A DNA stretch of 64,000 bases from Oscillospiraceae bacterium. Its GTDB lineage: Bacteria > Bacillota > Clostridia > Oscillospirales > Oscillospiraceae. Positions 26,552 through 34,902 of the stretch are shown here, piece after piece. The notes under the pieces are model-generated. The model was not told the origin of the DNA and ran no database searches. It saw only the letters and a list, made by a program, of their open reading frames with translations. The position numbers were made by a program, and so were the translations under genes. The first letter of the stretch is position 1, and every line of letters begins with the position of its first letter. The stretch covers positions 1 to 64,000 of the forward strand of contig JAFQTS010000016.1 in assembly GCA_017408915.1 (NCBI GenBank). The letters are read 5' to 3'.

Positions 26552-29500
26552 ATGAACTGGTATGTACTGGGCATTGAGGAAACGAAGGATAAAGCCCGTA
26601 TCACTGCTGCCTATCGTCAGCAACTGGCAAAGGTAAATCCCGAGGACAAGCCCGAGGAATTCAAGGCGCTCCGTGCTGCCTATGAAGAGGCACTGCGCCT
26701 CGCTGATAGGGAAGAAGCCACCCCTGCTCGCGACGAGAGCCCCGTGGGGCTGTGGATGGAGCGTGTCCGTGGGCTGTATAGCGATTTCCCCGCCCGCATC
26801 GACCCCGAACATTGGCGCGCCCTTCTCCGTGAGGACGTATGCGTGGCTTTGGACAGCCGCGCATCTGCCGAGGAAGCGCTGCTGCAGTTTTTGACCCAAA
26901 ACTTCTATCTGCCCCAAGAGGTGTGGCAGGTGTTGGATGCCGCCTTTTCTTGGGTGGAGCGCCGCAGTGAGCTGTATGAGAACTTCCCCAAGGATTTCGT
27001 GGACTACGCCGTCATCAACGGCATCCGCTATCCCAATACGCTCCCCTATGAGCTGTTCATCCCCGGCAAGGATGCTGCCGCCTGCGATGAATATCGCCGC
27101 ATTTACTATCAGGCAAACCAATCCTCCAACGAGGAGCTGCCGCCGCTGCTGGATAAGCTGAAGGCGCTCCCCGAAGGACATCCCTACGGCGACCTGCTCG
27201 CCTATCGTCTCATGCTGGCACAGGGAGAAACGGAGACAGGCCGTGCAGGCTACCGCCGTTTGGCTGAACGCTACCCCGACGATGTGAAGCTGGTGCTGGA
27301 ATGGGCGGTACAGTGCAGAAACGCAGGCAACTGGGCAGAGGCGGAAGAAAATGCCCGCCATGTGCTGTCCCTGCGTCCCGAGGCGGTGCAGGCGCGGGAA
27401 CTGCTGGCTCAGTGCTTGGCGCAGCAGCACCGCCTTGAGGAGGCGAAAGAACAGGTTTTCCGCCTGATGGACGCTGCCGGCGGCGATCAAAAGCGGATTT
27501 TTGAACTGCGAAAAATGGTGGAGGAATGGAACGAAGCCCTCGTTTCTCAGTGGGAAGCCCATCTCCAAACAAACCCCGAGGACGATGTGATTTTGGCAAA
27601 GCTGGCGTGGTGCTATCTCCAAAACGACCGCGATCAAGATGCCCTGTCCCTGTGTCAGCGGATCAGCCCCCGCTACGAGGATCGGTACGATTACCACAAC
27701 CTCTACGCCAAGACCACCTACGCCATGGGGGACTATGCCGCCGCTCTGCCCCATCTGCAGGAGGCAGAAGCCCTTTTGCGTGTGATGACCCCCGACGGTA
27801 CGGACAAGACCGCCCAGCGCATCGCCTCCCTCCCCGAGAAGATCCAAATGCAGGGCAGCTGCCTTATCAACATGGGTCAGCAGCAGGAGGCCGTCGCCAA
27901 ATATGAGGAAGCCCTCGTCATCGCCCCCAACGATCCCGAGGTGCTGACCCATACAGGCCGCCTTTGGTGCGGTATCGGCGATCTCCAGCGTGCCGCCGCC
28001 ATTTTCGAAACTCTGACCAATGTGCTCCCCAGTGCCTATCACGGTTTCTATCTCTTGGCGCAGGTGCGCTTCGACTTGGGACAGGATCGTGACGCTTTCG
28101 ACGCGGTCAACCGCGCCTTGGAGCTGGACGGCAGCGACTTGGGGGTATATATTCTGAAACTGCGCATCCTGCTGCGCAACGGCGCATGGGAAGCTGTCCG
28201 TGGCACGGTGGACTTCCTCCACCAGCACGGCATCACCGATGAGATGAACACCCTGTGGTGCGAGGCCCAGCTGCTGGAACAGGGCGAGGGACAAAAAGAA
28301 AAAGCCCTCGAACTGTACCGCACTTTGGCGCAGCGTGTGGAAAAGGGCGAGGACATGATTGAGCCCGCCAAGCTCTATTTCCGCCTGCTCCTGCTGGAGG
28401 CAGCGAATCTCGATGCCAACAAAGCTGAGGATCGCGCCAAGATGCTGGCTTTGACGGACAAGGCCCTTTCTTACGATGAAAACGACCTGCCCAGCCTCGA
28501 CTACAAGGCGTGGCTCTTGAAGCGGGATGGCAAGCGTGAGGAGGCCATCGCCATCTACCTCCGCTTGGAAAAGGAGAGCCGCCGCAACATGGGCGTGGAG
28601 GAAGAGCTGGCAGAGCTGTATTACGCCGATCTCAACCGCGACGCCGATAAGGCATTGCACTACTATAAACTGCTCCTCGCCAATGAAGAGCGCACCGCCT
28701 ACCTCTTCTACGCAGGCACTTGCTGCCGCTACCTCGGCCTCTATGAAGAGGGCGAGGGCTATTTCCTGCGCCTACAGGAGTTGAACAGCGAGGGCGTAGA
28801 CGGCTTTAACGGTCTCAGCTACCTCTACGACACCATGGGTCGCTATGAAGATGCCCTTGCACAGGTCAACGAGGTGATCGCCCGCGCCGTGAAGCGGGAG
28901 GGCGATCAAAGCGGCTACTTCTACCATAAAGTCCGCACACTCCGCCGCCTCAACCGCCCCTATGAAGCTCTGGCCACCATTGACGAGGTGACGGAGAAAT
29001 ACGGCAACGACGAGGTATATCAAGAGAAATTTGAGATCTGCTGCCAGTTCGCTCTGTGGAAAGAAGCGGAGGACATTTTGAAGCAGTGGCGCAAGAGCCG
29101 CAAGCAGCAGAGCTCCTACGCTGCCGCCGAGATTGACCTCAAGCTGTTCCGCGGCGACATTGAGGGCGGACGCAAGGCGCTGAGAAAAGCCGAGAAGAAG
29201 CTGAACGCCAGTGACCGCGAGCGCTTGACGCTGCTGCTGGGCGAACTGGACGGCGACGAGGCGGTGCAGATGCCCATTTGGGAGAAGCGGATGACCAACC
29301 GCAGCGACACCACCCATGAGCTGATGAACATGGCGCAGGTGCAGTGGTGGAACGGCCACTATGAAAAAGCCCGTGAGTACGCCGCCGCGGCACTGCAGCA
29401 GATCGAGGAATTACTGCCCGACAACAAGAAGCACGAAGCCCTCTACCGCAGCCGCCGCACCATTTTGCTGGCCATGCTGGGTCGCTTTGAAGAGGCGGAG

Positions 29501-29710
29501 GCAGAGCTGGCCGCCGTCCGCGCTCTCCCCCTGTGCGAACACTGCAATTACTGCGCCTGCAAGGATGCTGACATCTTCGAGGCCAACATCGAGGAGATCC
29601 GCGGCAACTACGAACAGGCACTGAAGCTCCATTTAGCGGGTGCTGACCGTTGGAGCGACGATATGGACTTCATTAGCGGCGCACGGCGCATGAGAAGAAA
29701 GGGACTGTAA
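26552..29710 (+). CDS. J-domain-like TPR protein
   Basis: 1052 residues. The first 55 (WYVLGIEETKDKARITAAYR then LRAAYEEALRLA) have the helix pattern of a J-domain, but the HPD tripeptide that stimulates Hsp70 is replaced by NPE (29-31, KVNPEDKPEE). The rest is a long array of TPR-like helical hairpins, with repeated A-x-x-x-Y-x-x-A-L and P patterns up to about residue 1000. No signal peptide or membrane helix. The ATG at 26552 follows AAGGAGGT. It is 2 bp upstream of an Hsp70 gene, so I infer it is that chaperone's partner or client scaffold. Confidence 0.85.
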   Translation: MNWYVLGIEETKDKARITAAYRQQLAKVNPEDKPEEFKALRAAYEEALRLADREEATPARDESPVGLWMERVRGLYSDFPARIDPEHWRALLREDVCVALDSRASAEEALLQFLTQNFYLPQEVWQVLDAAFSWVERRSELYENFPKDFVDYAVINGIRYPNTLPYELFIPGKDAAACDEYRRIYYQANQSSNEELPPLLDKLKALPEGHPYGDLLAYRLMLAQGETETGRAGYRRLAERYPDDVKLVLEWAVQCRNAGNWAEAEENARHVLSLRPEAVQARELLAQCLAQQHRLEEAKEQVFRLMDAAGGDQKRIFELRKMVEEWNEALVSQWEAHLQTNPEDDVILAKLAWCYLQNDRDQDALSLCQRISPRYEDRYDYHNLYAKTTYAMGDYAAALPHLQEAEALLRVMTPDGTDKTAQRIASLPEKIQMQGSCLINMGQQQEAVAKYEEALVIAPNDPEVLTHTGRLWCGIGDLQRAAAIFETLTNVLPSAYHGFYLLAQVRFDLGQDRDAFDAVNRALELDGSDLGVYILKLRILLRNGAWEAVRGTVDFLHQHGITDEMNTLWCEAQLLEQGEGQKEKALELYRTLAQRVEKGEDMIEPAKLYFRLLLLEAANLDANKAEDRAKMLALTDKALSYDENDLPSLDYKAWLLKRDGKREEAIAIYLRLEKESRRNMGVEEELAELYYADLNRDADKALHYYKLLLANEERTAYLFYAGTCCRYLGLYEEGEGYFLRLQELNSEGVDGFNGLSYLYDTMGRYEDALAQVNEVIARAVKREGDQSGYFYHKVRTLRRLNRPYEALATIDEVTEKYGNDEVYQEKFEICCQFALWKEAEDILKQWRKSRKQQSSYAAAEIDLKLFRGDIEGGRKALRKAEKKLNASDRERLTLLLGELDGDEAVQMPIWEKRMTNRSDTTHELMNMAQVQWWNGHYEKAREYAAAALQQIEELLPDNKKHEALYRSRRTILLAMLGRFEEAEAELAAVRALPLCEHCNYCACKDADIFEANIEEIRGNYEQALKLHLAGADRWSDDMDFISGARRMRRKGL

Positions 29711-29712
29711 CC

Positions 29713-31398
29713 ATGATGATCGGTATTGATTTGGGCACGACCAACAGCTTGGCCGCCTGCTTTCGCGGCGGCAAGGCTGAGATCATTCCCAACCGCCTCG
29801 GCAAGCGATTGACCCCCTCGGTGGTCAGCGTGGATGAGGATGGCACCGTCTATGTAGGGGAAACTGCCAAGGAACGGGGTTTTCTCCACCCTCTTCAGAC
29901 GGCGCGGGTATTTAAGCGCAGCATGGGCACGGACAAGGAGTTCACCTTGGGCGGCAAGAAATTCCGCGCCGAGGAGCTTTCCTCCCTCGTGCTGCGGAGT
30001 TTAAAAGAGGATGCCGAGGCCTATTTGGGCGAGGAAGTCACCGAGGCCATCATCAGCGTCCCCGCCTATTTTAACGACCTCCAGCGCAAGGCCACCAAGC
30101 GTGCAGGCGAGCTGGCAGGGCTAACGGTGAGCCGCATTATCAACGAGCCCACGGCAGCTGCTATCGCCCATGGTATCAGCGAGCAGGGCAAGGATGCCCG
30201 CTACCTCGTCTTTGACTTGGGCGGCGGCACTTTCGATGTGTCCATTTTGGAGCTGTACGGCCCCATTATGGAGGTACACGCCATTGCAGGCGACAACTTC
30301 ATCGGCGGCGAGGATTTTACGGAATTGCTTGCCACCATGTATCTTGAAAAGGCCGCCATCGCCCCCGAATCGTTGGACATTCGCACCATGAACGAGGTGT
30401 ATAAGGCCGCCGAGGCCTGCAAGTGTGCCTTTTCCCAGTGCAGCCTCATTACCATGAGCCGCACCATTGACGGCCACACCCACGAGATGAGCCTAACGCT
30501 GGCAGAATATGAAAAGGCCTGCGAGCCGCTGCTGGAAAAGCTGCGCCGCCCCATTGAGCGCAGCCTCCGTGACGCGGGGGTGAAGCTGGATGACATCGAC
30601 CAAATCGTGCTGGTGGGCGGCGCTACCCGCCTGCCTGTGGTGCGCCGCTTCGTCACCCGTCTCTTTGGTCGCATCCCCAATATGCTGGTTGACCCCGACG
30701 AGGCAGTGGCGCTGGGCGCTGCCCTTCAGTGCGCCATGAAGGCCCGCAACGAGGAGATCCGCGAGGTGGTGCTGACCGATGTGTGTCCCTACACCTTAGG
30801 CACTGAGGTGATGGTACACAACGGCCTCTTTGACGAGGACGGGCACTATCTCCCCATTATCGAGCGCAACACCACCATCCCCGTCAGCCGCACCCAAACG
30901 GTCTACACCGCCCACGATAACCAAACCCGCGTCAATGTAAAGGTGCTGCAGGGTGAGAGCCGCATGGCCTATCATAACCTCCTCTTAGGTGAGATTTCCG
31001 TCCCTGTCCCCGCCGCCCCCAAGGGGAAAGAGGCGGTGGATATCACCTACACCTACGATGTCAACGCGCTGTTGGAGGTGGAGGTGCGCGTCCACTCCAC
31101 AGGGGTAAAGCGCAAGATCATCATTCAAAATGAACAAAACCGCATCAGCGAGGAGGAGGCCGCCGAGCGCCTTGCCAAGCTGCAGCACTTGAAGCAAAAC
31201 CCCCGCGAGGAAGAGCCCAACCGCCTGCAATTGCTGCGTGGCGAGCGCCTCTATGAAGAGCTGCCCGCCAAGCGCGCCGCCATTGATCGGGCGCTGATGG
31301 AATTTGAACGCACCCTCGCCACACAGGATCGCACACAGATCGAGCAAGGCCGCAAAGCCCTTATAAAGGCGCTGGACGCTATCGAGTTCGACCTATGA
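29713..31398 (+). CDS. HscC-like Hsp70 chaperone
   Basis: 561 residues, shorter than DnaK (about 610-640). The ATPase domain is complete: phosphate loop IGIDLGTTNS, PAYFNDLQRKATKRAGELAGL, connect motif VFDLGGGTFDVSILE and adenosine motif VLVGGATRLPVVR. The substrate-binding beta domain follows (ERNTTIPVSRTQ), with a shortened lid ending in DAIEFDL. The size and the J-like partner resemble E. coli HscC with its DjlB/DjlC proteins, not the housekeeping DnaK-DnaJ-GrpE set, none of whose other members is here. Start is ATG 29713 or the next codon. Confidence 0.88.
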   Translation: MMIGIDLGTTNSLAACFRGGKAEIIPNRLGKRLTPSVVSVDEDGTVYVGETAKERGFLHPLQTARVFKRSMGTDKEFTLGGKKFRAEELSSLVLRSLKEDAEAYLGEEVTEAIISVPAYFNDLQRKATKRAGELAGLTVSRIINEPTAAAIAHGISEQGKDARYLVFDLGGGTFDVSILELYGPIMEVHAIAGDNFIGGEDFTELLATMYLEKAAIAPESLDIRTMNEVYKAAEACKCAFSQCSLITMSRTIDGHTHEMSLTLAEYEKACEPLLEKLRRPIERSLRDAGVKLDDIDQIVLVGGATRLPVVRRFVTRLFGRIPNMLVDPDEAVALGAALQCAMKARNEEIREVVLTDVCPYTLGTEVMVHNGLFDEDGHYLPIIERNTTIPVSRTQTVYTAHDNQTRVNVKVLQGESRMAYHNLLLGEISVPVPAAPKGKEAVDITYTYDVNALLEVEVRVHSTGVKRKIIIQNEQNRISEEEAAERLAKLQHLKQNPREEEPNRLQLLRGERLYEELPAKRAAIDRALMEFERTLATQDRTQIEQGRKALIKALDAIEFDL

Positions 31399-31415
31399 GA
31401 AAAAGGAGCAAATCT

Positions 31416-33110
31416 ATGCTGCAAACACTCTCTACCGCTACCGCCCAAAAGGGTGAAACCTCTTGGGACATCTATCCCCGCCCCCAGCTGCGGCGTAATA
31501 GTTATGTCAACTTGAATGGTCAGTGGGATTTCGCCCTCTCCCCTTCCCCCGACTTCCCCGCAGCGTATAAGGAGACTATCACCGTCCCCTTCTGCCCCGA
31601 AAGTGCCCTATCGGGGGTAAAAAAAGCCGTAGAAGTAGGCAGTTACCTCTTCTACCGCCGTGAATTGACGCTACCAGCCGACTTCAACCGTGGGCGGGTG
31701 CTGCTCCACATCGGCGCGGCGGATCAAGTTGCAGATGTTTATGTCAACCAACAGCTGATGGGACACCACGAGGGAGGCTACAACGCCTTCACCGTGGATA
31801 TTACCGATGCTTTGCAGGAGAAAAACACCCTCATCATCCGCTGCTATGACGATTTGCGGGACACCTCTTTCCCCTACGGAAAGCAGACACTCAAGCGTGG
31901 CGGCATGTGGTACACCCCCGTGTCGGGCATTTGGCAGAGCGTGTGGTTGGAGAGTGTGCCCCAAGCACACATTGCCTCCCTCGACATCCGCGTGACCACC
32001 ACCGATGCCACCATCACCGTCTCCCCCGCCTTGGAGGGCACAGTGCGCTGCGAGGGCGTAGACTACCCCCTCCATAACGGTCGCGCCGTTATCGTACCCA
32101 ACTCCCCCCGCTGCTGGACACCCGAAGACCCCTATCTCTATGAATTCACCGTGGAGACGGCAGAGGACAGTGTGGAGAGCTACTTCGCCCTCCGCACCAT
32201 CCAGTGCAGGGAGGTCAAGGGCATTCCCCGCCTGCTTCTCAACGGCAAGCCCTACTTCTTCCACGGTCTCCTCGACCAAGGCTACTGGCCCGACGGCATC
32301 TACACGCCCCCTTCCCCCCAGTGCTACGCCGAGGACATCCTCGCCATGAAGGCTTTGGGCTTCAACACCCTCCGCAAGCACATTAAGGTAGAGCCCGAGG
32401 CGTTCTACTACCAGTGCGACAAGCTTGGCATGGTGGTGTTCCAAGACATGGTGAACAACGGCGACTATTCCTTCTTCCGCGACACGGCGCTGCCTACGGT
32501 GTGCGTGCAAAAGCTGCGGGATAAGAACTTCCATCGGGATGAAACCACACGTCAACGTTTCCTCCAAGCCATGAAAGAAACGGTGCAGCAGCTAAAAAAT
32601 CACCCCTCCATCCTCTACTGGACGATTTTCAACGAGGGTTGGGGACAGTTCGACGCCGACAGTGTCTACGAGCGAATGCGGGCGCTGGACGATAGCCGCA
32701 TCATTGACGCTACCTCTGGTTGGTTCAGAAGAAAGAAGAGCGATGTGGACAGCCGCCACATTTACTTCGGCCCGTGGTCGCAGCTGAAGGCATCTGACCG
32801 CCCGCTGGTACTCAGCGAATTCGGCGGCTACGCCTGCCCTATAGAGGGACACATTTTTAACCCCGACAAGGCCTACGGCTACAAGGCCTGCCCTTCCGTG
32901 GAGGATTTCCGCACGCAGATCGAGGCACTCTATCGCAAGCGCATCCTCCCCGTGGTGAAGACGGGGCTCTGCGCCGCCATTATGACACAGGTCAGCGATG
33001 TGGAGGACGAGATCAACGGCTTCCTCACCTATGACCGCGCCGTGTGTAAAGGCGATGCCACTTCCATGCTGGCAATTGCCCAAGAACTGCAAAAGGAAAT
33101 AGAAGAATAA
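31416..33110 (+). CDS. Glycoside hydrolase family 2 enzyme
   Basis: 564 residues: N-terminal jelly-roll sugar-binding domain (LNGQWDFALSPSPDFP), Ig-like domain, and a C-terminal TIM barrel. The acid/base is E407 in IFNEGWGQFD and the nucleophile E468 in LVLSEFGGY. No signal peptide, so it acts inside the cell. Beta-galactosidase, glucuronidase or mannosidase activity cannot be told apart by eye; the protein is short for the family. Start set by AAAAGGAG before 31416. It follows the Hsp70 gene by 17 bp, so it may be coexpressed, an unusual pairing. Confidence 0.88.
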   Translation: MLQTLSTATAQKGETSWDIYPRPQLRRNSYVNLNGQWDFALSPSPDFPAAYKETITVPFCPESALSGVKKAVEVGSYLFYRRELTLPADFNRGRVLLHIGAADQVADVYVNQQLMGHHEGGYNAFTVDITDALQEKNTLIIRCYDDLRDTSFPYGKQTLKRGGMWYTPVSGIWQSVWLESVPQAHIASLDIRVTTTDATITVSPALEGTVRCEGVDYPLHNGRAVIVPNSPRCWTPEDPYLYEFTVETAEDSVESYFALRTIQCREVKGIPRLLLNGKPYFFHGLLDQGYWPDGIYTPPSPQCYAEDILAMKALGFNTLRKHIKVEPEAFYYQCDKLGMVVFQDMVNNGDYSFFRDTALPTVCVQKLRDKNFHRDETTRQRFLQAMKETVQQLKNHPSILYWTIFNEGWGQFDADSVYERMRALDDSRIIDATSGWFRRKKSDVDSRHIYFGPWSQLKASDRPLVLSEFGGYACPIEGHIFNPDKAYGYKACPSVEDFRTQIEALYRKRILPVVKTGLCAAIMTQVSDVEDEINGFLTYDRAVCKGDATSMLAIAQELQKEIEE

Positions 33111-33142
33111 AAAAATTCCCGACCTCTCGGTCGGGAATTTTT
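33111..33142. terminator. Bidirectional terminator after the GH2 gene
   Basis: A 14-bp stem, AAAAATTCCCGACC with GGTCGGGAATTTTT, and a TCTC loop. It also ends the convergent aconitase X operon. Confidence 0.9.
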
Positions 33143-33157
33143 TCTATGTTGGGGAAC

Positions 33158-33604
33158 TCAGCCGTCCACTTCCACTACGCCATCGGCCTTGACGGTGATC
33201 ATCATGCCGTCCTTGACGTAATTGAGGAACTCATCGCCCAAGGAATCCACCACGGGCATGGTGACACCCTCTACCCACACGTCAGCCAAAATCGCGCCGG
33301 CTGCTGCCAAGGAGTCGATGGGGTTGGCAAAGAGCATACAGGCGGGATTCTTGCCCAAGGCGCAGGCGCAGTACAGCACCAAGCCGCCCGTAGTGCTGCC
33401 AATGGTCTGAGGCAGGCACAGAGCCTTATGGATGAGGGGCTTGCCGTGAAGCTCGGCGTTATTCTGATCGCTGCACTTCACTTCCTTGTCACCGAACTGC
33501 AAGGGCATCTGCAACGATGCCAGCGTATTGAAGCCCTGTGTGGTGACCACAGCCTCTGCCGTCACCTCACCGGGGGTAACGACTCTACCCTTAAACTGTT
33601 TCAT
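33158..33604 (-). CDS. Aconitase X small (swivel) subunit, DUF126
   Basis: 148 residues forming the swivelling domain that closes over the active site of aconitase X. PQTIGSTTGGLVLYCACALGKNPACM contains the conserved GSTTGG loop, with a serine that contacts the substrate in AcnX enzymes. The start overlaps the large-subunit stop (TAATG), so the two chains are made together. Split subunits are known in archaeal phosphomevalonate dehydratase and in some bacterial AcnX; the substrate here is open. Confidence 0.88.
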   Translation of the reverse strand: MKQFKGRVVTPGEVTAEAVVTTQGFNTLASLQMPLQFGDKEVKCSDQNNAELHGKPLIHKALCLPQTIGSTTGGLVLYCACALGKNPACMLFANPIDSLAAAGAILADVWVEGVTMPVVDSLGDEFLNYVKDGMMITVKADGVVEVDG

Positions 33605-34881
33605 TACACTTTGCCTCCCTTCGTAATGGCCTGCAGGATCTGTGCGTCGGTATAATAGCGTGCGCTGGTGTAGGTGCGCAGCTTGTTGGAAGAGGTGATG
33701 ACGGGCATCTTCTTGCACAGGGGGTTATTCATGTACATGAGGGGACAGATGTAGGAGGTAATGACGCCCGTGGCCTTCAGACGGGCAGCATACTCCGTCT
33801 TTTCAAAGGCCTCCAGCACCTTGGGAGGCGCGGTAAACACGGTGGGGATCAGCACCTTCTTGTTGCCGCTGTCCTTCAAACCCTGCTCCACCTTCTCCGT
33901 CCAGTCCTTCAGCTGCTGCAAAGACAGGTGGGGGCAGCCCACGAAGCACAGCTTGGGCGTGGCATCGGGATTCTTCCAAATGACGGGATAGTTATCCTGC
34001 ACACGCTGGAGCTCGGCATCGTCGATGACGTACTCCTTGGCACCCTCCACGATGAGGCTCTCTCCCAGCTCCACAGCCTCGGGGGTCAGCTTATCGATGT
34101 GGTACAGGCCCACTGCGCCGTTGGATGCGGTGGCTGCGCCGAAGTCCTTGAGGTAGGCGCAGGCGGCATCGTCCAGCTCTGTACCCAGCCACTTGTCAAG
34201 GCCCACCACATAGGGCACATCTTCCATCACCTTCATGCCGATGGCAGAGCCGAGAAGCTGTGCCTCGGGCTTCTTGGTGGTTTCCACCTTTACCACCCAT
34301 GTGGCCTTACGACCCTCATCGGTCAGCAGACCGAAGTAGGGCACGTAGCCCACGATAGAGCCCATGATGTCGATGATGCCGCTGTTGCGGTTGCAGCGTG
34401 CGCCCAGCACGGAGTTGGCATACACCACGGCGCTGGACTCGGCCCAAGACAGGACTTCGCCCTTCTGAGGCTTGTTGCCCACCTCGTCCATATAGCAGGC
34501 GCAGGTGAAGGCATCTTCATCCAGCAGACCCAGCTCCATCAGCTGCTTTTCATAGAAATCCTGCTTGGTGTACATGAACTTGTTGAACACGAAGTTCTGC
34601 AGGAAGTTGGCAGGGACGTTCTTATCCAAGGGGCGGGGGTCAACAGAGAACTTCTGACCCGAGGCGACGCCAGCGTCCAACAGCTGCTGCATCAAATCGT
34701 ACACAGGTGCCATGACCTTCAAACCAAAGGAGGTCACCAAGTGATTGTACTTAGAGGTAATGGGCACCATCTTCTCCGCGCCGAAGGCCTCGCCGTACAT
34801 CACCAGCGTTTTCATGACCTTGGCTAAGGTTTCGCCCTTTTCGCCGTTTAAAATAGCTTGCTGTTCAGTAGTCAATACCAT
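33604..34881 (-). CDS. Aconitase X large (catalytic) subunit, DUF521
   Basis: 425 residues; an Fe-S-dependent hydro-lyase. The family core AESSAVVYANSVLGARCNRN is present, with candidate cluster cysteines in FTCACYMDE, GARCNR and TSYICPLMYMNNPLC. Known family activities are cis-3-hydroxyproline dehydration in bacteria and phosphomevalonate dehydration in archaea. No proline racemase, pyrroline-carboxylate reductase or mevalonate genes are adjacent. The gene sits 21 bp downstream of an enoate-reductase-like flavoprotein, which suggests a dehydrate-then-reduce route. Confidence 0.9.
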   Translation of the reverse strand: MVLTTEQQAILNGEKGETLAKVMKTLVMYGEAFGAEKMVPITSKYNHLVTSFGLKVMAPVYDLMQQLLDAGVASGQKFSVDPRPLDKNVPANFLQNFVFNKFMYTKQDFYEKQLMELGLLDEDAFTCACYMDEVGNKPQKGEVLSWAESSAVVYANSVLGARCNRNSGIIDIMGSIVGYVPYFGLLTDEGRKATWVVKVETTKKPEAQLLGSAIGMKVMEDVPYVVGLDKWLGTELDDAACAYLKDFGAATASNGAVGLYHIDKLTPEAVELGESLIVEGAKEYVIDDAELQRVQDNYPVIWKNPDATPKLCFVGCPHLSLQQLKDWTEKVEQGLKDSGNKKVLIPTVFTAPPKVLEAFEKTEYAARLKATGVITSYICPLMYMNNPLCKKMPVITSSNKLRTYTSARYYTDAQILQAITKGGKV

Positions 34882-34902
34882 AGCAAATTATACTCCTTTC
34901 CC

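Noticed and set aside
31416..33110. Calling the GH2 enzyme a beta-glucuronidase
   Set aside because: The catalytic glutamates are visible, but the residues that separate glucuronidase from galactosidase or mannosidase cannot be judged without an alignment.
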